A DNA stretch of 50,833 nt. Origin: Clostridiales bacterium (lineage in GTDB: Bacteria > Bacillota > Clostridia > Christensenellales > Aristaeellaceae). Location of the stretch: contig JAAYDR010000094.1 in the NCBI GenBank assembly GCA_012729115.1, positions 1-50,833 of the forward strand, written 5' to 3'. The stretch's first letter is position 1. Each line of letters opens with the position of its first letter. The notes under the pieces are model-generated. The model saw nothing but the letters and a program-made list of their open reading frames with translations. It was not told where the DNA came from and made no database searches. A program made the position numbers and the translations under genes. Positions 33,047-42,365 of the stretch are shown piece by piece.

Positions 33047-34804
33047 ATGGAACAAATGATTCAATTAACCATCGATGGCGTAAAGGTGGAGGTTCCTGCC
33101 GGTACCACCGTGCTGGAGGCAGCCCGGGCAGCAAATGTGATTATTCCCACCCTTTGCTACCTAAAGGATATCAATGAAACCGGCAACTGCCGCATTTGCG
33201 TAGTGAACAGCGGAGCGCGCTCTCTGCAGGCGGCCTGTGTACTGCCTGTGTCCCAGGGCATGGTGGTGAAAACCAACACCCCCGAGGTTCGGGAAGCCCG
33301 CAAGGTAAACCTGGAGCTGATTTTGAGCAATCATGACAAGAAATGCCTTTCCTGTATCCGCAGCCAGAACTGCGAGCTTCAGAAGCTCTGTCTGGATTTG
33401 GGTGTGGACAATGGTGACCGCTTTGCCGGGGAGAGGAACGAGTATGAAGTGGACGACGTCTCCCCCTCCATTGTGCGGGACAACAACAAGTGTGTCCTTT
33501 GCCGCCGCTGTGTGGGCGTCTGCAACCAGGTTCAGAAGGTGGGTGTGATTGGGGCCGTCAAACGGGGTTTCCATACAGCCATCGAATCCCCCTGGGATCT
33601 GAAGCTTGCTGAGATGGCTTGCATCAACTGCGGCCAGTGCATCACGGTTTGCCCCGTCGGTGCTCTGAGGGAAAAGGACGAAACCGCTCTGGTTTGGAGT
33701 TATCTCAGCGACGATAAAAAGCACGTGGTCGTCCAGCCTGCTCCCGCTGTCCGCGCTGCCTTGGGCGAGGAGTTTGGTCTGCCCATTGGCACCAGCGTTA
33801 CAGGAAAAATGGCTGCCGCTCTACGCCGCCTTGGCTTTGACAAGGTGTTTGACACTGATTTTGCCGCGGACCTGACCATCATGGAGGAAGCCAACGAGTT
33901 GGTGGGCCGTATCCAAAACCATGGGGACTTGCCCATGATCACCAGTTGTTCCCCGGGCTGGATCAAGTTCTGCGAGCACTATTATCCACAGTTCCTGCCC
34001 AATCTGAGCACCTGCAAATCTCCCCATGAGATGGAAGGAGCCATGATCAAGAGCTACTATGCCCAAAAGGCAGGTTTGAATCCCAAGGATATTGTGGTGG
34101 TGTCCGTGATGCCTTGCACAGCCAAGAAGTATGAAGCCAAGCGGCCCGAGCTTAGCGGTACCGGATATCCTGATGTGGATGCGGTAATCACCACCCGTGA
34201 GTTGGCGCGGATGATCAAGGAAGCGGGTATCAACTTTGCGAACCTGCCTGACGAGGATTTTGACGACCTGTTGGGTGAAAGCTCCGGCGCCAGTGTGATT
34301 TTCGGAGCCACCGGCGGCGTCATGGAGGCGGCCCTGCGGACTGCATATAAGATTATCACCGGTCAGGAACTCGCCGATGTAGAGTTCCATGCCGTGCGCG
34401 GCGTGGAGGGCATCAAGGAAGCCACAGTCAAAGTGGGTGATATGGATGTCAACGTGGCCGTGGCACACAGCACCGGTGAGGCCGCCAAGCTTCTGGATGC
34501 GGTTAAGAGCGGTGAAAAGCAGTATCACTTCATCGAGGTCATGGGCTGCCCGGGCGGATGCGTAAATGGGGGAGGCCAGCCCATCGTACCCTCCTCCATC
34601 CGTTCCTTTACAGACATCCGGGTGGAGCGTGCCAAGGCTCTCTACAACGAGGATGTATCCAAGCCGATCCGCAAGAGCCATGAAAATCCTCAGATCAAGA
34701 AGGTATACGAGGACTTTCTGGAGAAGCCAAACAGCCACAAAGCCCACCGCCTGCTCCACACCACGTATACGAAGAGGCCCAAGTATAAGCCCGCGGAAAG
34801 CTGA
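33047..34804 (+). CDS. hydA: Catalytic [FeFe]-hydrogenase subunit HydA
   Basis: The product has 585 residues. In order: a plant-type [2Fe-2S] domain (CYLKDINETGNCRICVV, residues about 34-50), a His-Cys [4Fe-4S] site (HDKKCLSCIRSQNC, about 95-108), two [4Fe-4S] motifs (CVLCRRCVGVC, CINCGQCITVCPVG, about 150-205), then the H-cluster domain. H-cluster motifs are TSCSPGW (L1), MPCTAKKYE (L2) and EVMGCPGGCVNGGGQP (L3). L2 and L3 are fully canonical; L1 has Ser where TSCCP is usual. The small C-terminal subunit-like tail (SHENPQIKKVYEDFL) is present. The ATG at 33047 has GGGAGGA upstream. It catalyses 2H+ + 2e- to H2. With the upstream subunits it is a trimeric, probably bifurcating (group A3-like) enzyme. 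Confidence 0.97.
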   Translation: MEQMIQLTIDGVKVEVPAGTTVLEAARAANVIIPTLCYLKDINETGNCRICVVNSGARSLQAACVLPVSQGMVVKTNTPEVREARKVNLELILSNHDKKCLSCIRSQNCELQKLCLDLGVDNGDRFAGERNEYEVDDVSPSIVRDNNKCVLCRRCVGVCNQVQKVGVIGAVKRGFHTAIESPWDLKLAEMACINCGQCITVCPVGALREKDETALVWSYLSDDKKHVVVQPAPAVRAALGEEFGLPIGTSVTGKMAAALRRLGFDKVFDTDFAADLTIMEEANELVGRIQNHGDLPMITSCSPGWIKFCEHYYPQFLPNLSTCKSPHEMEGAMIKSYYAQKAGLNPKDIVVVSVMPCTAKKYEAKRPELSGTGYPDVDAVITTRELARMIKEAGINFANLPDEDFDDLLGESSGASVIFGATGGVMEAALRTAYKIITGQELADVEFHAVRGVEGIKEATVKVGDMDVNVAVAHSTGEAAKLLDAVKSGEKQYHFIEVMGCPGGCVNGGGQPIVPSSIRSFTDIRVERAKALYNEDVSKPIRKSHENPQIKKVYEDFLEKPNSHKAHRLLHTTYTKRPKYKPAES

Positions 34805-34841
34805 TGAATTCAGAGTCAAAGCCTGAAAAAGAATAAACCGT

Positions 34842-34867
34842 ACGGCGAGGCATCCCTCGCCGTTTTC
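34842..34867 (+). terminator. Intrinsic terminator of the hydrogenase operon
   Basis: ACGGCGAGG / CCTCGCCGT is a perfect 9-bp stem with a CATC loop, followed by TTTTCCTTT, 37 bases after hydA. Confidence 0.88.
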
Positions 34868-35065
34868 CTTTCCCTTGTGTGTTTTCCTTAAGAAGAACTT
34901 TTTTATGGCAGATGCGATAGGTGCCAGAAAATCCAAGTATATAAAGGATTTGAAGGCAGATCATGCCTCCTGTTTTCATACCATGGCCCTTGCTATTTTT
35001 TGGAAAGAATGTTTTAATAATAATTCCTTGGTATACAATGAGAGGGAACGAAAGAAGGGATCGCG

Positions 35066-35950
35066 CTGGATATTCAATGGTATCCTGGGCATATGGCCAA
35101 GGCAAAGCGTCTGTTGCAGTCCCAGCTCTCCAAGATTGATCTGGCCATTGAGCTTTGCGATGCCAGGCTTCCTCTCTCAAGCCGCAATCCTGTCCTGGAT
35201 GGTTTGCTTCGCAACAAACGGCGGGTGTTGTTGCTTTGCAAGGCTGATTTGGCAAGACCCGAGCAGACCAAGGCCTGGCTTTCATACTATAAAAGCCAGG
35301 GCATTGATGCCATGGAGTACGATGCCGGGCCGCAAAGGACAAAACAGGCAAGGGCTCTGATTGAGAAAGCCGCCGCCCGGGTAATCCAGCGGGGTTTGGA
35401 GCGGGGTATGCAAAAGACCATCCGAGCCATGGTTGTGGGTGTGCCCAATGTGGGAAAGAGTACTTTTATCAACCGGCTGTATGGAAGCGGTATCACCCAG
35501 GTGGCGGACCGCCCCGGCGTCACCCGCGCCAACCGCTGGGTCAAGGTCGGTCCTTACCTGGAAGTGATGGATACCCCCGGAATGCTTTGGCCCAAAATCG
35601 ATGATCCTCTTGCCGCCACCCGCCTGGCCTTTATCGGCACCATCCGGGATGCGGTGTATGATCAGGAGGCATTGTGCGTCCATCTGCTCCAGGATTTGAT
35701 GAGGGTCATGCCCCAGGCTACCGCACAGCGGTACAGGATCAAAAATCCGGACGCCAAAGGCCATGAGCTCCTGGAGGAGGTCTGCCGTGGCAGGGGCTTT
35801 TTAATGCGGGGGGGTATTTTTGATTTCGAGCGGGCCTGCGCGGTCATTCTGGATGAGTTCCGGGATGGCAAGGTGGGTCGCATCACCCTGGAAGAGGCCC
35901 CTGCAGCTGGCGTACCTGAGCCGTCTCCCAAGGAGCCCTCCAATGAATAA
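35066..35950 (+). CDS. rbgA: Ribosome biogenesis GTPase RbgA (YlqF), likely CTG start
   Basis: This circularly permuted GTPase matures the 50S subunit. From a CTG at 35066 the product has 294 residues beginning xDIQWYPGHMAKAKR, the near-invariant family N-terminus. The first ATG (35093) would delete IQWYPGH. No ATG, GTG or TTG exists in frame between the upstream stop at 35039-35041 and 35093, whereas AAGGGA lies five bases before the CTG. G4-like LLCKADLARP, G1 GVPNVGKSTFINRL near residue 126, and G3 DTPGMLWPK near 175 follow in the permuted order. It is the first gene of the rbgA-rnhB-comM-dprA-topA region and overlaps rnhB. Confidence 0.92.
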   Translation: MDIQWYPGHMAKAKRLLQSQLSKIDLAIELCDARLPLSSRNPVLDGLLRNKRRVLLLCKADLARPEQTKAWLSYYKSQGIDAMEYDAGPQRTKQARALIEKAAARVIQRGLERGMQKTIRAMVVGVPNVGKSTFINRLYGSGITQVADRPGVTRANRWVKVGPYLEVMDTPGMLWPKIDDPLAATRLAFIGTIRDAVYDQEALCVHLLQDLMRVMPQATAQRYRIKNPDAKGHELLEEVCRGRGFLMRGGIFDFERACAVILDEFRDGKVGRITLEEAPAAGVPEPSPKEPSNE

Positions 35951-36593
35951 GGCGATGCCCTCCCCCAAGCGTCTGGCACATTTTGAAGAGTTGGTGACTC
36001 ATGACCGGCAGTTTTCCGGCTTTGGCGTGTCTCTGGCGGGCATGGATGAAGTGGGCCGGGGCCCTTTGCTGGGTCCAGTGGTCACAGCCTGCGTCATCAT
36101 GCCCCCGCAGCCTCTTCTCCCCTGGATTGACGACAGCAAAAAGCTTTCTGCCGCCAGGCGAGAGGAAGTCTTTGAGGAAATCTGCCGTTGTGCGATGTTT
36201 ATCGGAGTGGGGGAGGCAAGCGCGGCGGAGATCGATGAGATGAACATCCTTGGCGCTACCAGGATGGCCATGGAACGGGCAGCAGAAAAAGCCCCTGCGA
36301 CCCTATGCCTGGTGGATGCGGTGCAGGGTCTGCGCCTTCCTTTTCCCACCAAGCCCATCCTCCACGGTGACTCTCTCAGCTATCATATCGCGGCGGCCAG
36401 CATTGTGGCCAAGGTCATCCGGGACCGGATGATGGCAAAGATGGATGCATTATATCCAGGCTATGGTCTTGGCAGAAACATGGGCTATGGAACAGCGGAG
36501 CATATCCGGGCCATCGCCGCCTTTGGACCTACCCCCATGCATAGGAGGACCTTCATCGGCAAATTCCTGCGGGAAAGAAGGAGCGATCCATGA
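35943..36593 (+). CDS. rnhB: Ribonuclease HII
   Basis: This 216-residue enzyme removes ribonucleotides and RNA from RNA-DNA hybrids. The catalytic acidic residues are visible: GMDEVGRGPLLGPVV (DE near residues 33-34), DSKKLSAARR, LVDAVQG (Asp near 120), and YHIAAASIVAKVIRDRMM. AAGGAG lies eight bases before the ATG at 35943, which overlaps the rbgA end by eight bases. Its stop overlaps the ATG of the glycosyltransferase gene (ATGA). The rbgA-rnhB pairing is widely conserved in Firmicutes. Confidence 0.95.
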   Translation: MNKAMPSPKRLAHFEELVTHDRQFSGFGVSLAGMDEVGRGPLLGPVVTACVIMPPQPLLPWIDDSKKLSAARREEVFEEICRCAMFIGVGEASAAEIDEMNILGATRMAMERAAEKAPATLCLVDAVQGLRLPFPTKPILHGDSLSYHIAAASIVAKVIRDRMMAKMDALYPGYGLGRNMGYGTAEHIRAIAAFGPTPMHRRTFIGKFLRERRSDP

Positions 36594-39500
36594 GATATCG
36601 GCTTTTGCGGTGGATGTTTCTTTTGGTGTTGCTGCTTGCGTTGTTGCCCGGCCTACGCTCTATTGGGGAGGCCTATCCCAACCTGGTTCCCAACGGCAGC
36701 TTTGAAGAAATAGACGATCAGCAAAAGCCTGTGGATTGGTTTGCCTATGCCTACCGCGCTCAGGCCGGATACTCTCGCATGGTGGTTACAGACGAAAAGG
36801 CCCACAGCGGTCAGTTTAGCGCGCTGGTGGAAAATGCCAACGCCAATGATGCCCGCTTTGTGTGTACGCTGGCGGTGGAGCCGGAAAGGCTTTACCGGTT
36901 TTCTGGCTATATTCTGGTGGAAACCATGGGCGATCAGGGCAAGGGGGCAAATTTGGCTCTTGAGGAGCTTTATGCATCTTCCCAGGGGCTTTTTGACACC
37001 CAAGGCCAGTGGCAGTATGTGGAATGGTATGGGGAAACCGGGCCCGGTCAGCGATTGGTTGAGATTGGCGTACGGGTGGGCGGCTATGGTGCGGAGAGCA
37101 TCGGCAAGGCCTATTTTGATGATATTGTCGTCCAGGAGGTGAACAGCCTGCCAGAGGAAGCCGTGGCCTCCCTCTGGTACAAGTCGGAGAGTTCCCGCCA
37201 GGTTGATTCCGAAACGGACGAAGAAAGCGGTCAAAAGAGTACGGCCTGGTTTGTGGCCCTGGCCATCTTGTATGTAGTGCTTGCGCTGATGATACAACCC
37301 CTGCTGGAGGGGGAGAGGGAACGGTTGATTCCTGCCGGAGAGAAGCGCGGCCATCGCCTGCTTTGGGCAGTATTCGGCCTCCTGCTGTTTGTGGCATTCA
37401 TGATACGGGTTGTGCTGGCCTACCAGGTGGAGGGCTACCAGGTTGACATCAACTGCTTTACCGCGTGGAGTACACGCATGGCCGAGGTGGGTCCTGCCAA
37501 GTTCTACGCTGAGGGTTATTTCTGTGACTATCCTCCCGGTGCTTTGCTGGTGCTGTGGCCCATTGGCCTGTTGATCAAGGGCATTGATCAATCGTTGCTG
37601 GGGATGGTCCTGTTGCCTCTGGAGCAGCGCCTGCTTTTCATCAAACTTATCCCCATCCTTTGCGATTTGATCGGGGCTTTGTACCTGTTCTCCTTTTCTC
37701 GCAAACGTATTCCCAATAAAGCGGCGATGACCTTGTCCCTGCTGTATGCCCTAAACCCCGCCACATTGGTGAATGGCGCTGCCTGGGGCCAGATCGACTC
37801 CCTGTTGGCGCTTCTTATGATGCTCACAGCCTCCTTCGCCATCCGCCGTCAATGGAGGGTGGCGGTGCCTCTTTTTGTGGTTGGCGTGCTCACCAAACCT
37901 CAAGCGCTGTTGCTGGCTCCCGTCGCCCTAATCTGGTTGTTGGTATCCATCACCCGTGAAAAGGGGAGAGGGAAGGAACTTAAGGAATTTCTATTGGGGC
38001 TGTTAATCGCTCTTGTCTGTGCCGTTGCGATTGTATTCCCCTTTGCAATTGGTCAACCCAAGCCCCTTGCCTGGCTCATCGGCCTGTATGGGGAGACGCT
38101 GGGCTCCTATGGCTATGCCGCCGTCAATGCCGCCAACCTGTATTACCTGCTGGGAGCCAACTGGGTCAGCATCGATGTACTGGTGCCCGCCGCAACCGCC
38201 TTGGTATTTGGAGCGGCTTTGCTGGGTCTGGGTGTTCTGGGGCTGATCGTAAACCGAGTAAAAATCAACCCGCGCGCCGGGGATCAACAGAGCCGCAGTC
38301 GGGTTGTGGGACCGGGGGCCGGGGAAGACAGTACGAGGCGATTTGCGCTTTCCGTGTTGTTAGCCGTGGCCGGGGTTCTGATTGCGATTCTGGGCCTGAT
38401 TGGTTTATCCTATGGCATATTGGGAACTCTCCTGATGGTATTTGTCTTTGCTTGGGTTGCGGTGTGCTGCTTTACGGACCGCAGGCCCGAGCGCCTCCCC
38501 TTCTGGATGACCATGGCTTTGATTGGGGTCTATGTCCTGGGTGTGAAGATTCACGAGCGGTATCTCTTCATAGGCCTGCCTCTGCTGCTGATGGCTTATG
38601 CGACCACCAGGGACAAGCGGATGCTGGGGCTGCTCACGGGCTTTTCAGCCACCACCTTTGTCAATACCGCCATTGTGCTGGATAACTCCATTCTCTTTGG
38701 GTCCAAGCAGGGGCATCTGAACCCCGATACCCTGGGACTGAACGTGATTTTGTGTCTCATCAACCTGTTTCTTTGCGCCTACGCCGGATATATCAGCTTT
38801 GTCGGTGTGCGTGAGAGCAAGCCTGTCCCTCAAGCACAGGCAGCAAAACGGGCACACACGCCCTACAAAGAGGCACTGCTTTGTCCCAGGGATGCGAGGC
38901 TGCACCTGGAGGGAAAAGATTGGCTGATCATGGGAATTACCACCGTGCTTTATGCCTGCCTGACTTTCACCAATCTGGGCAGTACCGTAGCACCCCGGAA
39001 AGGCTGGGTCTCCACATCTCCCCAGGAAACCATCACCTTTGAGCTGGAAGCCCGGGAGGATTTCTCCCTGGTCTATTATGCCGGTGTCAGTTATGAAAAC
39101 TTCAGCGTGGCCGTCAGCGAGGATGGAGTCGTCTGGTCCCAGGAGTACCCCTGCGAGATGCGCCAGGGCTTGTGCTACCGCTGGCAGTATGCGATCCGAA
39201 TGAAGGAAGATGGATCCGGTTTTTTAGAGGATTATCCCCAGAACATCCTTTGGTTAAACGGCAAATACCTTCGGTTGACAGCCGGACAAGCAGGCTTGAA
39301 TCTGCTGGAAATCATGGCCCGCGATGCGGAGGGTACAGCCCTGCCCATGCAGGTGGTAGGACACGCCCATGCCAAGGACACAATTCTGGGGGAGGCCCAG
39401 CCCCCCGAAAACCTGCTGGACGAGCAAAATACCCTCCGGGGGGAGCCGGGTTGGTTCAATGGTACCTATTTCGATGAAATCTATCATGCTCGGACCGCCT

Positions 39501-40804
39501 ATGAACATCTCCACGGTTTGCCTCCCTATGAAACTACCCACCCACCGCTTGGGAAGCTGATGATGGCGGCTGGAATTGCCCTTTTTGGCATGACGCCCTT
39601 TGGCTGGCGCTTTGCCGGAGCCCTGGTGGGCGTTCTGATGCTGCCCGTCCTGTATCTGTTGGCCAAGCAGCTCACCCGCAGGCGCGACCTGGCGACGTTC
39701 GCCATGCTGCTGTTTGGCTTTGACCTCATGCACTTCACCCAGACCCGCATTGCCACCATCGACTCCTTTCCTGTGCTGTTCATCCTGTTGAGTTTCTTGT
39801 GCATGGCAAGATACCTGATGACGGATGTGTTTGCCCTTGAGGAAGGTGAGCCTGGCCGGTTATTCAGCCGCGCCTTCTGGAAAAGCCTGATCTCCTTGGC
39901 CTTCAGTGGTCTGTTTATGGGCCTGTCCATCGCCAGTAAATGGATTGGCCTCTATTCTGCTGTTGGCTTGGCTGTGCTGTTCTTCATCGCGGTTTACCGT
40001 CAGTTCCGTATGCACCTGGTGTCCTTTGAGCCGGACTTGGGAGACAAGGAGCTCACTTCTCTCCAGCAGGCGCGCTTGAAGAACGTTCAGGATTTTACCC
40101 TTCCAAGAATTCTCATCACCTGTGGATTTTGCTTGTTCTTCTTCTTGCTGGTGCCCGGTATGCTCTATTTCCTGAGCTATGTGCCCTACCTTAAGCCCAC
40201 CGGAGCAGTAACGATCCAGCGTGTCTGGCAGGCCCAGCAGGGGATGCTGAACTACCACAGCACACCGGGCCTGGGTATGGATCATCCTTTCCAGTCCCCT
40301 TGGTGGCAGTGGCCTTTGATATTAAAGCCCATGTGGTTTGCCCAGGACAGGTTTGAACCGGAGGGTTTTGCCTCCACCATTATATGCATGGGCAATCCGC
40401 TGATCTTTTATGTGGGAGCGGTGGCCATGGTGGCAGTGATGGCGCTGTTTGTGCGCAAGTACCTGTCCTTTGAGGGCGGCATCCGCTTGCGGGACGGTGA
40501 TGGCAACATGGCACTCACAGTGCTGGTGGTAGGTTTCCTTGCCCAGTTCCTGCCCTGGGTGCTGGTGCCCAGGTCCATGTTCATCTACCATTATTTTGCC
40601 AGCGTACCCTTTATCATCCTGGCTACCACCTGGATTTTCTCCTGCCTGCCCGAGGGGATGCCAAGGCTCCGTCGGACTCTCCTGTGGGGCTATGCAGCCC
40701 TGGCTGCGGTCTTCTTTGTGATGTTCTATCCCTATGCCTCAGGCATGCTCACGCCCACAGCCTGGCTGGATGCCATGAAATGGTTCCCCAAGCTGTATTA
40801 CTAA
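36590..40804 (+). CDS. Giant two-module GT-C glycosyltransferase (GT39-like C-terminus)
   Basis: The product has 1404 residues. An N-terminal signal/anchor helix (about 6-24) precedes a beta-rich carbohydrate-binding-like domain (about 30-190, starting VPNGSFEE). The first membrane module (about 218-775) has an early acidic residue D286 in GYQVDIN and a KIHERYLF motif near 653, as in GT-C mannosyltransferases of the GT87/DUF2029 sort. A soluble beta domain (about 810-945) resembles an F5/8-type module. The second module (about 950-1404) is protein-mannosyltransferase/GT39-like: YFDEIYHARTAYEHLHG with D962/E963, then HPPLGK and TRIATIDSFPV. Both transfer sugars from polyprenyl phosphate donors. 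Two full GT-C modules in one chain is unusual. Acceptor unknown. Confidence 0.88.
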   Translation: MRYRLLRWMFLLVLLLALLPGLRSIGEAYPNLVPNGSFEEIDDQQKPVDWFAYAYRAQAGYSRMVVTDEKAHSGQFSALVENANANDARFVCTLAVEPERLYRFSGYILVETMGDQGKGANLALEELYASSQGLFDTQGQWQYVEWYGETGPGQRLVEIGVRVGGYGAESIGKAYFDDIVVQEVNSLPEEAVASLWYKSESSRQVDSETDEESGQKSTAWFVALAILYVVLALMIQPLLEGERERLIPAGEKRGHRLLWAVFGLLLFVAFMIRVVLAYQVEGYQVDINCFTAWSTRMAEVGPAKFYAEGYFCDYPPGALLVLWPIGLLIKGIDQSLLGMVLLPLEQRLLFIKLIPILCDLIGALYLFSFSRKRIPNKAAMTLSLLYALNPATLVNGAAWGQIDSLLALLMMLTASFAIRRQWRVAVPLFVVGVLTKPQALLLAPVALIWLLVSITREKGRGKELKEFLLGLLIALVCAVAIVFPFAIGQPKPLAWLIGLYGETLGSYGYAAVNAANLYYLLGANWVSIDVLVPAATALVFGAALLGLGVLGLIVNRVKINPRAGDQQSRSRVVGPGAGEDSTRRFALSVLLAVAGVLIAILGLIGLSYGILGTLLMVFVFAWVAVCCFTDRRPERLPFWMTMALIGVYVLGVKIHERYLFIGLPLLLMAYATTRDKRMLGLLTGFSATTFVNTAIVLDNSILFGSKQGHLNPDTLGLNVILCLINLFLCAYAGYISFVGVRESKPVPQAQAAKRAHTPYKEALLCPRDARLHLEGKDWLIMGITTVLYACLTFTNLGSTVAPRKGWVSTSPQETITFELEAREDFSLVYYAGVSYENFSVAVSEDGVVWSQEYPCEMRQGLCYRWQYAIRMKEDGSGFLEDYPQNILWLNGKYLRLTAGQAGLNLLEIMARDAEGTALPMQVVGHAHAKDTILGEAQPPENLLDEQNTLRGEPGWFNGTYFDEIYHARTAYEHLHGLPPYETTHPPLGKLMMAAGIALFGMTPFGWRFAGALVGVLMLPVLYLLAKQLTRRRDLATFAMLLFGFDLMHFTQTRIATIDSFPVLFILLSFLCMARYLMTDVFALEEGEPGRLFSRAFWKSLISLAFSGLFMGLSIASKWIGLYSAVGLAVLFFIAVYRQFRMHLVSFEPDLGDKELTSLQQARLKNVQDFTLPRILITCGFCLFFFLLVPGMLYFLSYVPYLKPTGAVTIQRVWQAQQGMLNYHSTPGLGMDHPFQSPWWQWPLILKPMWFAQDRFEPEGFASTIICMGNPLIFYVGAVAMVAVMALFVRKYLSFEGGIRLRDGDGNMALTVLVVGFLAQFLPWVLVPRSMFIYHYFASVPFIILATTWIFSCLPEGMPRLRRTLLWGYAALAAVFFVMFYPYASGMLTPTAWLDAMKWFPKLYY

Positions 40805-40824
40805 AGCGGAAAGAAGGTGCCCTG

Positions 40825-42357
40825 TTGCTGGCACATACCCTATCCTGTGGCCTGGAGGGTGTCCATGGCTTTGTAGTGGATGTGGAGGCTTTTCTCAGCA
40901 ATGGTCTACCGGGGTTTGACCTGGTGGGTCTGCCCAGCGCCGCGGTCAAAGAGAGCAGGGATCGCATCCGCGCCGCCCTATTGGTCAGCGGATTTTCCTG
41001 GCCTTTTCAGAAGATGACCATAAACCTTGCTCCTGCGGATATCCGCAAGGAGGGCACCAGCTTTGAATTGGCCATTGCCATCGCCCTGCTGGCTGCGGAG
41101 AAGCCCGAGGAATATCATGACCTTGACAAGACCCTGTTGTTGGGAGAGCTGTCTCTGGAAGGGAAGCTGATGCCCATCCACGGAGCGCTGGGTATGGTAA
41201 TCACCGCAACCGGCCACGGGATTGCACGGGTGATTTTACCCAGGCAAAACGCCCGGGAGGTGGCCTGCATCACAGGGATCGATGTGTATCCGGCGGAGAA
41301 CCTGCTCCAGGTGATCGATCACCTCAATGGCAAGGAGCATCTGAACAGGCAAGTTCCCGTGTCCTATGAGGGGCTGCTCAAGGAACGGGTAATTCGTCAC
41401 GACATGAAGTACGTAAAGGGCCAGGCGATTGCCAGAAAGGCGCTGGAGGTGGCCGCAGCAGGCGGTCATAACTTGCTGATGGTTGGTATTCCCGGTAGCG
41501 GAAAGACAATGCTGGCCCGCTGTTTGCCCGGTATATTGCCCCCCATGAGCTATGAGGAGGCATTGGAAACAACTTTGATTCATTCCGCATCAGGAGAACT
41601 GGGGGAGGATGAAGGGCTCATCACGGAGCGGCCTTTTCGTTCCCCTCATCACAACATCTCCATGCCCGCCATGATTGGCGGCGGGGGAAGGGTCAGGCCT
41701 GGTGAGGTGTCACTGGCTCACAACGGAGTGTTGTTTTTGGATGAATTACCGGAGTTTCAGCGCCCAACCCTGGAGAGCCTTCGCCAGCCCCTGGAAGATG
41801 GGTGCGTATATATCAAGCGGGTGGCCAGCAAGGCCAGTTATCAGAGCCGCTGCATGCTGGTAGCGGGTATGAATCCCTGCCCCTGCGGGAACCATGGGAG
41901 CCGGGTAAAACAGTGCCGCTGCACCCCGGCCGAAATCAACCGCTATATGGGAAAGATCAGCGGGCCTCTGCTGGACCGGATGGATATGCAGGTGGAAATG
42001 GACGCGGTATCCATTCAGGAAATCGAGGGAACGGGGGAGCAGGAGGACAGCGCTACCGTCCAGACCCGGGTATGGAAGGCCAGGTTACGCCAGCAGGAGC
42101 GATACAGAAATGAAGCGTATTTCTGCAACGCACACTTGCCTCAGGAGGCAATAGAGAGGCATTGCCGGATGGATGACCAGGCCAAAGCGCTTTTGCACCA
42201 GGCGGTGGAAAGGTTTCACATCAGTATGCGGGCTTATGCCCGCATTCGCAAGGTAGCGAAAACCATCGCTGATCTGGCGGAGCGAGATATAATCAACGCT
42301 CAGGATATGGCACAGGCCATCCGCTTTCGTAACGCGGAAGGCTTGCTGGGGAGGTGA
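40825..42357 (+). CDS. comM: ComM/YifB-family AAA+ ATPase (TTG start)
   Basis: The product has 510 residues, the usual ComM length. The start chosen is a TTG with AAGAAGG seven bases upstream, giving the typical N-terminus MLAHTLSCGLEGVHG. An ATG 141 bases earlier lies within the preceding gene. It has GLPGFDLVGLPSAAVKESRDRIRAAL, Walker A GIPGSGKT near residue 224, the Mg-chelatase-like LFLDELPEF, and a zinc motif MNPCPCG...CRCTP near 353-375. ComM is a helicase promoting branch migration during natural transformation. It precedes dprA, another transformation/recombination gene. Confidence 0.93.
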   Translation: MLAHTLSCGLEGVHGFVVDVEAFLSNGLPGFDLVGLPSAAVKESRDRIRAALLVSGFSWPFQKMTINLAPADIRKEGTSFELAIAIALLAAEKPEEYHDLDKTLLLGELSLEGKLMPIHGALGMVITATGHGIARVILPRQNAREVACITGIDVYPAENLLQVIDHLNGKEHLNRQVPVSYEGLLKERVIRHDMKYVKGQAIARKALEVAAAGGHNLLMVGIPGSGKTMLARCLPGILPPMSYEEALETTLIHSASGELGEDEGLITERPFRSPHHNISMPAMIGGGGRVRPGEVSLAHNGVLFLDELPEFQRPTLESLRQPLEDGCVYIKRVASKASYQSRCMLVAGMNPCPCGNHGSRVKQCRCTPAEINRYMGKISGPLLDRMDMQVEMDAVSIQEIEGTGEQEDSATVQTRVWKARLRQQERYRNEAYFCNAHLPQEAIERHCRMDDQAKALLHQAVERFHISMRAYARIRKVAKTIADLAERDIINAQDMAQAIRFRNAEGLLGR

Positions 42358-42365
42358 GATGGCAG

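Noticed and set aside
35000-35039. AT-rich stretch with TATACAAT as rbgA promoter
   Set aside because: A plausible -10 exists, but no -35 element at an acceptable distance. Not reported as a promoter.
40684-40824. Longer start for comM at an ATG inside the glycosyltransferase gene
   Set aside because: It would add 47 residues absent from the family. The TTG at 40825 has a well-spaced ribosome binding site and gives the normal N-terminus.
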